Source: Dicyema japonicum
Taxonomy: Eukaryota; Dicyemida; Rhombozoa; Dicyemidae
Length of the DNA stretch: 64,000 nucleotides
Direction: 5' to 3'
NCBI GenBank assembly: GCA_011109175.1
Contig: RDEW01000025.1
Coordinates: 713,990 to 777,989 of the forward strand
The position numbers were made by a program, and so were the translations under genes. This document shows, one piece after another, positions 10,801-22,289 of the stretch (positions are counted from its first letter, which is position 1; each line of letters opens with the position of its first letter). The notes under the pieces are model-generated. The model was given only the letters and a program-made list of their open reading frames with translations. It was not told where the DNA came from and made no database searches.

Positions 10801-13451
10801 AAGATTCAAGATAAAGAAAAAATTAAATATCTCAGACTAAGCTCATTTACCAGTGAAGGATTATATTTTCAAGTCGAACAACTCGACGATTACGAAAATT
10901 CAGATTCCATAATCATAAGGCAGTCAATACAAAAGTATAAAAATAACGAAAATCCGAATGAAGAATACGAACGAATATTCTATAAATGTGGAATTGTCAT
11001 GAAAAAATATAAAAATGGAGACATTATAGTAAATTGTTTTATCATGCAAGTGCTATGATATTAACGGAAACATTTATACGGAAAGGCAAATCAAAATTGC
11101 TCGATCAAAGGCCGAGAAAGAAGAGAATAGGAAAAGAAGCACTCAAAAATGTTATAAAAATTATTATATTAAGCCTCGACTAAACGAAAGGTTTTACCCA
11201 ATGATACTAACGAAAATGTTGAATATGAGGATATTACCGAATGGACTGTAGTTGATTTTGAAGGGAACAAGAAAATAATGTATTCTAACGGAGATTCTCC
11301 TATATGGACCAAATTGAACATATTAGATGTTCTTGACCCCAAAAGTGGACAGGTTACTTTGTTATTTTATGCCAAGAAAATGATTAATCGAGAAGACGGA
11401 ACGATTATCGTAATTCTTCCGGATGGTACTCATATCACAGAATTTCCAGACCACACACGAATTGCATTTTATACTCAATATTTTGAATCCAATGGTTTAT
11501 TTGGCGATTTAGTTTTCATAGAAAATGAGAGTGGGGGTGAAGTTGTGGAATTTGTAAAATTCGAGCATCCGAACTATGCAAATGTTTTAGTAAACAGAGA
11601 AACGAATAGTTTTGTGACAATGTAGTTTTTGTATATTTATCTAGTTTCCCTGACGGGACATCGATCACATATACTAATTCAGATGGATTTAATCTCCAAC
11701 AAGATTTGAACAAAATAAGAATGACTCCCCAGGGACAGATATCGTATGTTACAGTCAAAGAATCTCTATTTGTTCAGTCAGAGAGTACTTTCAACTTTTT
11801 TTGTGATTCCGAGAATCCTCTTGCACAAATTGTCGATTCTGACAAGAACTCTTTCACAGTAAGTCCCCAAGGAGAATGCAAGGTAGTTAGATCAGTTGGT
11901 TTAATGAGTCCAGATTCTGTAAATATGATGATAAATTTTAGGATGACGCTCAATCTCCGAATAGAAGATATTTTGTCATAAATCCTGATAAGAGTGGATA
12001 CGAATTGATTCCATATTGTGACATTGAAGAGTTGATTAATGAAACAAACAAAGACATGATGATTTATAAAACTGACATGCAAGGTTGTTTGTGCCTTTAA
12101 ATTTAGGGGCGTATTTGCTTACTGTACACAAATCTTTATTTGACAAGGAAGACATAATAAACGTTGAAATTATCCCACCAGGACTCAAGGACCGCGATTT
12201 TAGACAATTTGTTACGAGAGAATCGATTTTGGACACAGAAATAGCAAAGTCTCCTTCTGCTGTGATAGTCAGGAAAATTAAAGTGCATAAAAATGTATCA
12301 AATGTGGACATAGAAAAGTGTAAATAAATATGTACTAATAGTGTGCACGAGTCATTACATGAATTAAACGAAAAGGGTAATACTCAGACATCAGTAGTAA
12401 GCGACCTATCCAGTATTGAAGAACAAAACGACCCATCGCAGCAAATTAATGACGTTCCTATAAATTCTGAAATACTGACTGAAACTCCTAATGTAGAAGA
12501 CAAGGATCGAAATGAAAACTGTTCAGATACCGAAAAAAATGCAACAGTCAATAGGATGATTTCAAGTAAAGTTATAAATGGTCAATATTTATAAATTTAC
12601 CGATAGAAAAGTTGATTGAGAAAAGAAATCTAGAAATTCTTAGAAATAGAATAATTCCCTCCTTTTTTGACAACGAGTTTGCATCCAAAATGATCAATAA
12701 AGTTAATCATTTCCATATGTAAGAGCTCCATTGGGATACCAGAAAGATTTATTAAACCTAAAGATGTGAAAAGTCTATGCAGCACGTCGTCGGATGAACT
12801 CGAGAATGATAATACTTCTATCAACAAAGAGAATGCGTTCAGTGAAAGTTCAACAAGTAAATATTTATGTTTATTTGAATTCAAAGAAAAGGAAAGTCAA
12901 GAATATGAGTTCCCACCGAATGCTGCGTTCAGAAAAATAAAATAAAGCTTCCGTCGTATTTTCAATATAGCAGACCCAATAATGTGATGAATAAAAATGT
13001 TTTTTTTACTATTGATTGTAGTTTATTGAAATAGAGGAACCGTCAATTCTTCGAACTAAAAATATTTCTACAATTGGGTCATCAACTCCACAGAATGTTG
13101 CAAATTTGCAAGGTCTTTGGATTTCAAAAATATGATTGATTTTGGTTCCATATTTTATGGCGTGGAGTACAGCACAACAGTTTTTGTCGTAAATAGAGGC
13201 ACTGAACGTCTCAGATTCAAAGTTACTCGTCCTACTACTATTGGAGTAGTTGTTTCATACACTCCTGGAATTGTACTCAATTTTTTGTATTTTAGATTTT
13301 TCCTGGTTTGAGTAAAGAAATTAAAATTACATTAAATTTGATAAATCCACTTCCCGAGGATTCACTTGATATAAAATTAGAATTTATCGATGAATTTAGA
13401 ATATCGTACTTACGAGTCAAGGCTGCACTACTAAGGAATAACTCAACTTAA
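7868..13451 (+). CDS. SPAG17: SPAG17 homologue, ciliary central-pair protein
   Basis: SPAG17 (Chlamydomonas PF6) is a large protein of the C1a projection of the axonemal central pair. The N-terminus (IFISPNRMENNHLI, then RRKLFTAITREEIL) follows the pattern of the human start. At 8360-8590 is HYIIVQGIENIEVIQCLFEL, equivalent to the human HYIIVVGFNNPQLL segment. At 9840-10110 come LLVFSAPCNHEM and EIAKWTEEHKHR. At 11390-11620 a repeated blade-like module reads DGTIIVILPDGTHITEF and DHTRIAFYTQYF. Near 12645 is NRIIPSFFDNEF, matching human RIIPPFF. The C-terminus (13110-13440) has an ASH-like fold: MIDFGSIFYGVEYSTTV and FKVTRPTTIGVVVSYTPG. Many micro-introns split it. About 1,750 residues, against about 2,220 in human. 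The start at 7868 is the first ATG in frame with the conserved N-terminus. IFT52, another cilium gene, is the next gene but on the opposite strand. Confidence 0.9.
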
Positions 13452-13509
13452 TTTAATTAACATTATTAATTTATATTATTGGTTGTTATTTTATCAGCAA
13501 ACATATTCA

Positions 13510-13640
13510 ACAGTTACATCTAACTGGACTCGTGGAAGACACCTCTTCTCTTGTCCTAGTCTACCTTCGGTTTCTGAGCCTTACCAGATATACCTGACGG
13601 ATCTCTATGATCGTCCGCTTTTTGACCACATTTCTAACAA
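13510..13640 (+). repeat. Dispersed repeat (family F)
   Basis: The segment with CTTCGGTTTCTGAGCCTTACC followed by GATCTCTATGATCGTCC is found again at 17870-17965 in diverged form (CCTTCGGTTTCTAAACCATA). The second copy ends near 18020 in GGGGTAAATAAATAAA, the same kind of tail as other SINEs here. Confidence 0.6.
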
Positions 13641-14200
13641 AGCAATCTGAAGACTGATTTGGAACGATCTATTGGACGGCCCTTCATTACTGGAAGATGA
13701 CTCGGAGGAGACCTACCCTTGACACAAAGAAACGAGAAGAACCCTAACACATTACGTTCTGGAAACTTCTAGCTCTTGGGTTCTTCCCCAGGACTAATAT
13801 CATTGATTCTACAAGAAGCTTTATCCTTCCTGTGAACTCCGGTGAACATCCGAGACCTGTGGAATGCGTTCGACATTAGCTTCTGGATGCCTGAGGACAA
13901 TCGGTTTTTTACAGGGTTAGCAAGGTTGGGGTTAATAACTTCTAACTCGTGCCACGTGATTAATTTATTAAGGATTTCTCTTACTTCCATGATCTGATCC
14001 ACATTAATAGGAGACACTAAATGGCTGACCGGAATTCAAAAGGATCCATCTCTTAATTCTATCGAGAGATTTCTGTTCTGGCTTCCGGACAATGTCTTCT
14101 GAATGAGGGCTCTCCTGGAACTCGTCAGGATCACGGGATTAGTTAACTTTGTTTTAGCCTTGATTTTTCGAATAATTTAATTTCAATTAAATTTCTCTAT
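13640..14200. other. Repeat-derived stretch, unassigned
   Basis: Less AT-rich than the genes around it. An 82-codon open frame on the minus strand (13769-14017) has no features I recognise. It probably belongs to a decayed mobile element, but no RT or transposase motif is visible. Confidence 0.3.
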
Positions 14201-14204
14201 CCAA

Positions 14205-14450
14205 TGACCAGTTAGCAATTGGTCAATTGGTAAGAAGGTTGAAGAGGTGATATACCTCTACTGTAAAGACTTTCTAGTTATCTTCATGATGGATCAAAGT
14301 CCTTGTCTTCTTTCTTGGCCAATAATCGAGGATGGTTTTGAGGGATATGTATGCAATATCGAAAGCTCCTTCTGTTTTTAAAACGGTGGGAACTGTATGG
14401 ATTTATTAAGTCGGTATCTTCTTTTTCGTTTATGTTAAATAAAAATTTCA
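14205..14450 (+). repeat. SINE-like repeat (family E), uninterrupted copy
   Basis: GACCAGTTAGCAATTGGTCA, GAAGAGGTGATATACCTCTA, GACTTTCTAGTTATCTTCAT and CAAAGTCCTTGTCTTC occur in the order seen in the split copy at 5087-5560. The tRNA A-box-like head is degenerate. Confidence 0.6.
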
Positions 14451-14599
14451 TGGTTCGAAATATCTCACAGAATTTCCATACGCGGTATAACCCATCGAAT
14501 CTGCAACTTGTAGGACTTTAAAAAGAGGGGGATCTATTTGTTTAATTTTATTGATTTATTTAAAAGTAAAAATTAATTTTTAATTAACACAAATTCCAT

Positions 14600-15075
14600 C
14601 CAAAGTGGTCCCCGTCGACATTATCGACGTTACGTTGCTTCTCATGATTGCAACAGAAATCAACTGGAGAAGCCACCGGATCTCACATGTGTCGTATATA
14701 AATTCTAAGAGTACCATGTATATTAAATTTTGCCAACAGAATCCATCCTCCAATAGTCTATTACAGATTTCCCTTCCGAAGAGAGGTGGGGAGTATGTCA
14801 GCCCTTTTTCATTTTCATCACACGTCCTACCGTTGCAAACATCACTTTATTCTTAGCATAGAATTTTCAGTAGTAACCTTCATCAGTGGATTTGCTCAGG
14901 GGGAGATAAGAAGATCCCTTTCAAAACTGTGTCATGCCAGAAAAACTCGTCACCTCACGGGTGGGATTTGTTTGACGAGAATTGACCATCGCTGATTAGT
15001 CCTCTTTGGATTCGAACCCACGACTGTCAGATCCAATGTCATCAGACGTTGTGTTGACCCAAGGGGAGATTAAAA
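14600..15075 (-). repeat. SINE family C copy with tRNA-like head (reverse)
   Basis: On the minus strand the head at about 15070-15000 contains GTGGGTTCGAATCCAAAG, a perfect pol III B box (GGTTCGAATCC), about 45 bases after an A-box-like TTGGGTCAACACAACG. The body matches 5142-5441 and 17165-17445. This is the best evidence that family C is tRNA-derived. Confidence 0.75.
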
Positions 15076-15264
15076 ATATAATAATGACAACAAAACTTTT
15101 GTGGACTATATTTTCTTATTAATTTATCCTCCAATCTCTTCAAGTGAAGGAAACGGATGACTAACAGAAAAGTAACTACAAAAAGCGGACTATCCAAGAT
15201 ATCCATCTGATGTATCTTGTGTGGGACAGAACTCTAAGGCGGACAAGAAAAGAGGTCTGACTAT

Positions 15265-15495
15265 AATAATAATAACAGCCTTTCACGAGAGCCATAATAT
15301 TCATAGCTCCGCATAGGCAGGACACACACTTTATTAAGTAAAGAACAGATAATTTTAACTAATTGTAGAACCAAGGAATGATCTTCACTTCTTTTCGTAG
15401 ATACATGGAACCTTCCACCAAGTGAACAGCAGCGAAAATCGAACCCGTAACCTAAGTCACTTTAGCCCGACACCTAACCACTATGCCACCCGGCA
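15265..15495 (-). repeat. tRNA-derived SINE family A, with 12-base target duplication
   Basis: Read on the minus strand it begins GCCGGGTGGCATAGTGGTTA (A box) and continues to a B box GGGTTCGATTTTCG. The tail is a TTA-rich run at 15265-15280. Perfect AGGTCTGACTAT repeats at 15253-15264 and 15496-15507 are the target-site duplication. A second copy with its own duplication lies at 40598-40892. Confidence 0.88.
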
Positions 15496-15564
15496 AGGTC
15501 TGACTATTTTTTTATCATTTAAGGTGTGAGTTTGTGAAATAAAATTATAGCAAATGAGACAATT

Positions 15565-17063
15565 TTATTTATTTAAAATTTTCTTTTTAAAATCAACAAT
15601 TAAATTAAGAAGTGACTTAGCAATGATTTTTGGATCCCTAGAAGAAATCGATTGGTCGTTTTCCATTATTAGATTGGAACATTCGCGTATGTAATATTCC
15701 AAGTCATCATCTGACCTACCAAAAATTAGCACTATATATGCATTTATTGGCAATTAATGCCAGTTTTTGACTTTTTGGAGTAAAAACTCTTCATCCAAAT
15801 CGAATAATTCAAGGGCAGGAGGGGCTAAGGACTGAAACCTCGGTTCAAACACCTGAGATAAAATTTATAATTATTATTACACAAAGTTGTAAATTTGGAG
15901 AGGGCATTCAAAATGTGGTTTAATAAGTGATAGTTGTTGGTCTTCAATGTCCAAGTGTTTGTAATTTCTGAAAAAATAGAAAATTCTACTTTTGAACCGA
16001 AGGTAGCATTTCTGTATCAATCCAATACAAATTGGAATTAAAAATAGTGGAAATATCAATGAAAAATCATCACTGTCCTGAAGACAGGACTTAATGTTGT
16101 CGGCCAAATTGCATATTGAAGGCACGTAAATGTAGTCATTAAGCTATGTGTTACTAATTTAAAACTTCAAAATTATCCTTGTCGATTTTATTAAGTTGTG
16201 TTGAATTATCGATCAGTATTGATAAAATACAACTCTACTGTGAATTACTTTGATTACTATTAATTTTTCGTTATCTTCACAATTAAAGTATTTGTCCATG
16301 AGCATATGAGAAGATCCCAGAACAACAATTTTCCCTCCATTTGACTGTATATTAATACTTAAATTAACTGATTTTTCATAGTACGAGCATATTGGGCGAC
16401 TTGTAGGTACTGAAAACTGAACCAGTCGATAATAAAGCAGTTGAAGGATTCTGTATAGATAATGTAGCTCCATAAGGGTACAAAAACTCTGTTCTAATAT
16501 TAAGGATAATATAACTTTATGGCATTGTCCTCTTCTTCTAGTCTCTTTTGCATAGAATTTCTAGTTTGCTGACATAAACTACGATTCAGAATTCCATCAG
16601 AAATGAACGTTTCCTTAGGGTCCAAATATTTGTAGTAAGCTGATCTTATGACAGAATCTTTGTTCATTTTTAATGTTAACCGCTATTAATAGAAACTCCG
16701 TATTCCTCTAGAAAAAAGTTTATGTTTGTTTGATATGAGGGTTCACCACCTTCTCCTAAGGTGATTAGAATATTTCCATTTCATTTATAAACCTTTTCAT
16801 TACCTCAAACTAAAGTAAAATAAACTTATTGAACTTCATCATTTGTGAACATTTCCCTCGGTCCCGAAATGATCAAAAGATGTACATTTTGCAGAATGTT
16901 TTGTGTTAATAATTTATGATTACTAAATTAACATAAAAATGTACGATTCTAGTTTCCAGGAATCCTTTAGTTTTTTCATTAATTTAGTAAATCCATTTGT
17001 TGGAGAAAATGATTGATTCTTTGATAAATCGAATAAAATTATATTTTTCTCTTTTTGAGTCAT
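15565..17063 (-). CDS. IFT52: IFT52, intraflagellar transport complex B subunit
   Basis: IFT52 is a core subunit of IFT-B, needed to build cilia. The start (cat at 17061-17063) gives MTQKEKNIILFDLSKNQ and then FTKLMKKLKDSWKLES, as in the human N-terminus. A 22-nt intron at 16923-16944 joins it to QNVHLLIISGPREMFTNDE, the GIFT domain start. Further on are EYGVSINSG.., LDPKETFISDGILNRS, FYPYGATLSIQNPSTALLST, GGKIVVLGSSHMLMDKYF, QLSLIKPHFECPLQIYNF, and the C-terminal DDDLEYYIRECSNLI that binds partner subunits. Length of about 440 residues agrees with the family. Genes on either side face away or are repeats, so no operon-like link is suggested. Confidence 0.95.
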
Positions 17064-17164
17064 TTCACTCACAATCGTATTTTACGTTTCCAAGATATAA
17101 TTTTTATTACATTATTTTAATTTATATTTTAAATTAATTTACAAAAAATATCCTTGTTTGTCCT

Positions 17165-17445
17165 ACCTTTTTCCCTGACCAAGCCCACTGGTGAAATTAC
17201 TATTATGAAAATTCGTTCACCGAAGAATGGAGTGATCTCCGCGACGGTATGACGTGTGATGAAAATGGAAGAGGGTGAATCTACTTCTCTACCTCTCTTC
17301 CGAAGCGGAAACCTTCAATAAACTATTGGAAGATGAATTTGGTTGGTTCAAGCAGACTTTCTCCTTTAGGTGCCTTCCTTAGATTAATTTGTTATGACTG
17401 TTTGTGCTGGGGTTACCAGAGTAAACCTGGGGTTAATAAATAATG
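17165..17445 (+). repeat. SINE family C copy (forward)
   Basis: A forward copy with GTATGACGTGTGATGAAAAT and TCTCTTCCGAAGCGGAAACC, ending in GGGGTTAATAAATAATG at 17431-17447. It matches the reverse copies at 5142-5441 and 14600-15075. The 5' head is diverged. Confidence 0.75.
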
Positions 17446-17459
17446 TTGTCCCGTACCAC

Positions 17460-17815
17460 TACCAAGAAAACAGTCTGACCAGGTGACACAGTGGTTAGTG
17501 CTGTCGCTCACGTCGCGATTAGCTGTGTGTGAGATTTCCACACTGCTACATAGCTGGTTGACGAATTCTTTTCTGCTATTTTCAATTACTGAGAGGCGTC
17601 ATGGAATCCATTAGACTCGGAAGACCCTCAGTACACAACCGACATGCAAAAAGGATGCCTCTCTTCCCTACTCCTGTAGATGGGTCTCTACAGTAGCGGA
17701 TATGGATGAACGTGATGCTTGGAAAGGATGCGCTTTACTTGGATGTACCTTAATTAGACGTTAATTAACTCTTAACCTCTTTATAGTATATTGGGGTTAT
17801 TAAATAAATGAAAAC
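17460..17815 (+). repeat. tRNA-derived SINE family B copy
   Basis: The head GTGACACAGTGGTTAGTGCT is an A box. A degenerate B box (GTGAGATTTCCACAC) follows about 45 bases later. The body has GACGAATTCTTTTCTGC, AGGCGTCATGGAATCC and GCGGATATGGATGAACGTGA and ends in GGGGTTATTAAATAAATG. Related copies: 21605-21915 (+), 25385-25690 (-) and 19635-19850 (-). Confidence 0.78.
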
Positions 17816-17869
17816 TAGTTGGTAGTTGCTTAGTAAGGGATATCGGCTTTGTCACTCAAACCTTTATGG

Positions 17870-18020
17870 CTTCTAAGCGGCTACAAAACCTATCTTTTGT
17901 CCTATTACACCTTCGGTTTCTAAACCATACCAGAGTGATCTCTGTGATCGTCCTCTTTTAATAGTTACTTTCTTGTCAGCCACTGATTCCCTTCACTTGA
18001 TGAGACCGGGGTAAATAAAT
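17870..18020 (+). repeat. Dispersed repeat (family F), second copy
   Basis: CCTTCGGTTTCTAAACCATA and CTCTGTGATCGTCCTC repeat the segments at 13540-13625. The copy ends ACCGGGGTAAATAAATAAA, like the other short elements of the window. Confidence 0.6.
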
Positions 18021-18192
18021 AAAATCATACATGCTACTTTCTCCAATCAATTCAAACTCTGACCAGTCATTAAATTATCACGTGATAAATCAACTTTGAA
18101 ATATTAACTCTGTTTGTTTTCTGAAGATGTTATTCAAATAAAAATAATTTATTTCTATTTATTTAAGCAAAAAATAGGAACGAGAAAAGACG

Positions 18193-18402
18193 GTGGGCAT
18201 TGCCGCGGACAATGGCAATTCCCCTAAAAATGTTTTGTTTGTTATACTCATATTTGTAACATTCAATTTCCTTGCGCCCTTAACACTCGAATTCCTGGGT
18301 CGTTTAGGGAATCTGGTTACTAAGCACATTGATGATTTTTGTGAGCGCTGCAGGCTAATCCTGAGAGAAAATATCCACGCTATCAGACCGGCTACCATAT
18401 AA
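18193..18402 (+). CDS. Small hypothetical membrane ORF (doubtful)
   Basis: A 69-codon frame with one long hydrophobic stretch (NVLFVILIFVTFNFLAPL) followed by a charged tail (KHIDDFCERCRLILREN). I do not recognise it. It lies between SINEs, is somewhat richer in G and C than its surroundings, and is followed by AT-rich sequence. It may be a fragment of a mobile element or a chance ORF. Confidence 0.2.
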   Translation: MGIAADNGNSPKNVLFVILIFVTFNFLAPLTLEFLGRLGNLVTKHIDDFCERCRLILRENIHAIRPATI

Positions 18403-19069
18403 TTCTCGTATTTTTAATTTAATACATAAACTATCTTGTTTTATAAAAATATAAAAAATAGTATTTTTTTTCATTTTCGCATCTCAATTTTAAAAAGTAT
18501 GATTAGAGATCCTTCGTAATAATTTTGAATACTATTGAAATACTGAAGTGGCACTACAACTTTAAAGATTCACATAGACCGACGGCGGAAGATTTTTTTG
18601 AAAATTTAGTTTTTCCAAAATTTTTGTCCATTTTAAGTTTTTTTTGAATAAATTCATTCGATTTACAAAACTGTTTTTTTTTGTTCCGCTTTTTACAATG
18701 AAGGTCTTTACTCTCGATATTAATTCGTCGACATTGGCATAGTATGATTTTTAAAGCATATTTGTGCATTAAATAGAAGGTACTTTTAACATGAAAAGGA
18801 TGAGCATAAAATAATTAAAGAGATAATCAGGCTAAAATTATATTGTCATTTACTAGTATATCGTGCAGAATCAGTAATCAAGAGTACAAATTTGTCGTGA
18901 TGGATCTTCATCTTAATAATTTCACTTATTTTGACACAAATTAAAGATGCAGTAAAAGCAGAATCGATTGCATTTAATACACAAAATAATTTTTTTGGAT
19001 AAGCAATATTACCTATCAGAGAAAATATGTACCCATTTCTTCTTAAGGTTCATAATACAGCACTTTACA

Positions 19070-19320
19070 AAAGGCATATAAGCTATAGCTTACACTTTAT
19101 TTTAAGTAAAGAACAGTTATCATAACTTATCGATGAGAGAGAACCAAAGAATGCTCTTCACTTCTTTTTTTGGTGTGAATCCTTTTGTAGACGACCCGGT
19201 TCTGCAGTGAGATGCTCACTGATGACGGCGTCACTCGTCAAGCAAGACATCGTTAATGAGTAGAACCGTCAACTGGAATGTACAGCAGCGAGATTCGAAC
19301 TAGGAGCCATTAGGCCTTTA
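19070..19320 (-). repeat. Diverged SINE family A copy (reverse)
   Basis: CACTTTATTTTAAGTAAAGA, AGAACCAAAGAATGCTCTTC and a B-box remnant (reverse of CAGCAGCGAGATTCGAACTA) follow the order of the copy at 15265-15495. It is older or a subfamily, with an extra inner segment (GATGACGGCGTCACTC) that also appears at 46420-46440. Confidence 0.65.
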
Positions 19321-19634
19321 TCTCAGAACTCGTTATTATTTATTTATTTAGAACCCCAGGATCACCGTGGAGAATCAAGAATAACTACCGGTCTTATGAA
19401 ACGATCTGAAAAAAACATGAAAAAAATCAGAAAACAACCTGGACTCACTGAGAGTTTTAGCTATAATCGAGGTACGCATAAGATATTGAAATCCAAAATT
19501 GTCAATCTTGTCTCCAAAATGGAGCTATAAACTTGTAATTTGGTGAGTTCACATCATGGCCTCTGAAGTACTCCTATGTAGAGAATTTTTGAGACGTGTC
19601 GATATTGACTATTATAAAGTGACGCTTTTCGAGT

Positions 19635-19850
19635 TAGGGGCTTTTTTTAATATCCCCAGATATACATAAAGTAGGTTTTATCCAGTTCCCGCGGCCGAAG
19701 TGAGACGCATTCTTCCAATCATCACGTCCATCCATATTCGCCATTGCGGAACCCCTCCACTTGGGTAGAGAAAAATGGAATCCTGTTTTTATGTTAGAAC
19801 GTCCCCGAGTCAGGAGGACCCCATGACGTTTTGTCAAGAGCTTTTATTAT
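19635..19850 (-). repeat. SINE family B 3' part (reverse)
   Basis: The reverse complement contains GGCGAATATGGATGGACGTG and AACTGGATAAAACC and ends in ATATCTGGGGATATTAAAA. This matches the 3' halves of the family B copies at 17690-17800 and 21830-21910. Confidence 0.65.
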
Positions 19851-19881
19851 TCACTAAGTTATTAATTAAGATAATAAAAAA

Positions 19882-20931
19882 TTAAGAAAACTGTGACTCA
19901 ATGAATTGAGAAAATTCGTAAAAAGTATCATTTTTGAGAGAATCGCGTATAGATTGGAAGAACCCAAAATAGTGATGTAAATTATGTCTAAAATAATAGA
20001 TAATCAGACATCATTAGAAGAGTACATCCCAATAGTTCTTTCGTGTGAAGTAAATGATGAATATAAGCACGTGTGAATTGACAACAACAGAGACATGAAC
20101 ATGATCCCACTAATGGACCAAAATCAGTGGAAAATGTTCTAAATGTCAATTAAAACAACACTTGTCGTTTAAATTAATTTCAGGAACATTTGATGGTTCA
20201 CAGTTATCATAGGAAAAGGTCATAGCCCTCCCTTCATCACTCATAACATAAGCCTGACTATGTTTGATTATAAATGCACAACCAGCTACTAAAAATATCG
20301 AATCCCAGTTTAACTGCTGAAATGAGTTCCTTGGCTGACAGTGGTTCCAATAATAACCGGGGTTTGCTATAAGGAAGTTCATGCTAAGGTCAAATAATTC
20401 AGTCAAACAGATGTTGATAAAATTGGGACAATGTCTTCAAAGGGAATCCCATCTCTGAATTTGTTCAATGAGTCATAACTAAAACCAAATACTTCCAAAT
20501 CCTTATTCAAATTGACTGACTCTCTTACAGCTTCCACATTCAGACCTCCCCCAATGCTACTAATCAGCTTGTGAGGAAATTCATTCTGTGAGTTAAACAT
20601 AAAAAGTACTGTCAATAAATTTGTTAATTTAAAGTTTTTGTGGACTGATTTGAGACATGATTTTATAGTGGAAGATTTAGACAAAGTGTGACCATCATTA
20701 AACGAAATTAGTAAATCTGAGGAGATAGCCTTGGCAACATTTGTGAATGTCTTCAGGTCGACATTTTTGTTCCCATCATTAAAACAAAATTCGATGGACT
20801 CCTTCCTGTAATTCGAAAACTTTGATTTATGAGTTGGATCATTTACTGACAGAAGAATCAGTTTATTTTCCTTTAATAAATAAAATGTAAACCGGAATGC
20901 AACAGAATTTCCTTAAATTATTATTTTTCAT
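19882..20931 (-). CDS. QTRT2: QTRT2, queuine tRNA-ribosyltransferase accessory subunit (N-terminus missing)
   Basis: QTRT2 pairs with QTRT1 in the enzyme that swaps guanine for queuine in tRNA anticodons, partly at mitochondria. The protein reads RKFCCIPENKLILLSVNDP, ISSDLLISFNDG, SIGGGLNVEAVRESV, FGFSYDSLNKF, KPRLLLEPLSAKELISAV and DEGRAMTFSYD, each aligning in order with the vertebrate protein. The zinc site is intact: CSCLCC followed by HTKELLG.. and LHHYFGFF. Four micro-introns were solved, for example 20871-20892 (22 nt). The only start in reach is 20931, about 13 residues before the conserved block. Roughly 90 residues of the usual N-terminus were not found in the AT-rich sequence upstream. 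It could be a partial gene, a diverged first exon, or a truncated protein. Confidence 0.88.
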
Positions 20932-21309
20932 AATGATATCACAATTAAGACTAAAATAAATTGTTTTTTCAATTTTAATTTATTATTTTAATTAATATAA
21001 ATTATTTTACTTACAAATAATTTATATTTAAATTGTAAATATCGGGAGTTTTGATTTGTTTCAGAACATCCAAACTAATGAAAGGGACAACCCCTACATA
21101 TAAAAAATTAGATAACCTGATTTCATATAAAGCGTGCAATACGGTGTTGTTATTTCATTGTTGCAATACTCTATTTTGCCTATTCTTACATTCTCTACTT
21201 TCCCTTTGCAAAATATTGACTTCATATGACTCGTGCTTTTTTATTTAAATTTATTATTAATATTAAATTTTTATTTATTATTAAATTAAATTATTCCAAA
21301 GACTAAGGG
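20932..21309. other. AT-rich intergenic stretch
   Basis: Very AT-rich. A 65-codon frame on the + strand (21051-21248) is rich in Cys and Leu without recognised motifs and is probably chance. It is the place where missing first exons of QTRT2 would be expected, but none was found. Confidence 0.35.
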
Positions 21310-21545
21310 TAGAACCAAACTAACTTATTCCTTGATCCTGACGCGTTCACGCTGATCCAGAGGACGTTGTCTGGGAAGCTGAGGTCGATTCCAGAATTCA
21401 TCGCCAGGGAACGAAATTGTCTCCTGGTGGAATGAATAGGTTGATCCTTTTAAATGCCGGCTAGGCATTAGGCGTCTCCTGAATAAGGTGGATCCAGTGA
21501 GAAAAGGAAGAGAAATCTTCAATCAATTATCCACATGACATCACG
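21310..21545 (-). repeat. SINE family D copy (reverse)
   Basis: TTCCTTGATCCTGACGCGTT, CAGGGAACGAAATTGTC, ATGCCGGCTAGGCATTAGGC and AGGTGGATCC occur in the same order as in the copy at 51530-51745. Confidence 0.7.
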
Positions 21546-21604
21546 TAGCCGTAGAATCAAAAGTCGAGTTATGCCTAAAAATGTTGAGAATCTCCTTGGT
21601 AGTA

Positions 21605-21915
21605 GATAAAGGAGATGAGGTAGCGCAGTGGTTTGTGTTGTCGCTTTTGTCGCGTTTAGCTCTTCGTTTGATTCTCATATCTGTTGTATACTTGGTCGAA
21701 GAATTCCTTTATGCTTTTTGCCTTCTTCAATTCCTTAGAGGCGTCACTACCTAACTCAGGAGATGCCAGTCCTTGCCGGCATCCAAAAAGATATCTTTTT
21801 TCCTTACTTTAGTGTATTGGTCCCACAATGGCGGATACTTGGAAATGATACGTTTTACCCATACCTTGAGAACTGGATAAAACTTCTTTCAGGTATATCA
21901 GGGGTAATATAACAA
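21605..21915 (+). repeat. tRNA-derived SINE family B copy
   Basis: The head GAGGTAGCGCAGTGGTTTGT is an A box and TCGTTTGATTCTCA a B box. The body matches 17460-17815 (GAAGAATTCCTTTATGC, TTAGAGGCGTCAC, TGGCGGATACTTGGAAATGA). The 3' end reads ATATCAGGGGTAATATAAC. Confidence 0.75.
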
Positions 21916-22289
21916 ATATTATTCGACAATCTTTAATCTTCCGAAATTATCTCTGCATGTAGAGTTTGATGTAAGAATTATCCTCCTTTTTTCATGAGAG
22001 TCGAGTTAGTCCAACTTATTAGTGTCTCCTCGCTCAAACTAATTCGACTAGATCAAATGATACTACAGTTTGAAAAATTCCCTAATTTTTAAAGTTCCCC
22101 CCAAATTGAGGTCGACTGTAATTATATTTTCGACTGAGTGTTCATTTTCAATTATATATTCTATTATTTCGCACAAAAACCAATTATTGTAATTTAAATA
22201 AACTCATTTTCATTAGGAGGTTAAACTGAACATATCTTTCAATTAAGTGTGGAATTTAAAACTCATGACTCCTAATGTTTCGACGGGGA

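Noticed and set aside
14990-15075. A tRNA gene on the minus strand (B box GGTTCGAATCC)
   Set aside because: The sequence continues into a repeated body found elsewhere and the stems do not pair well, so it is a SINE head and not a tRNA gene.
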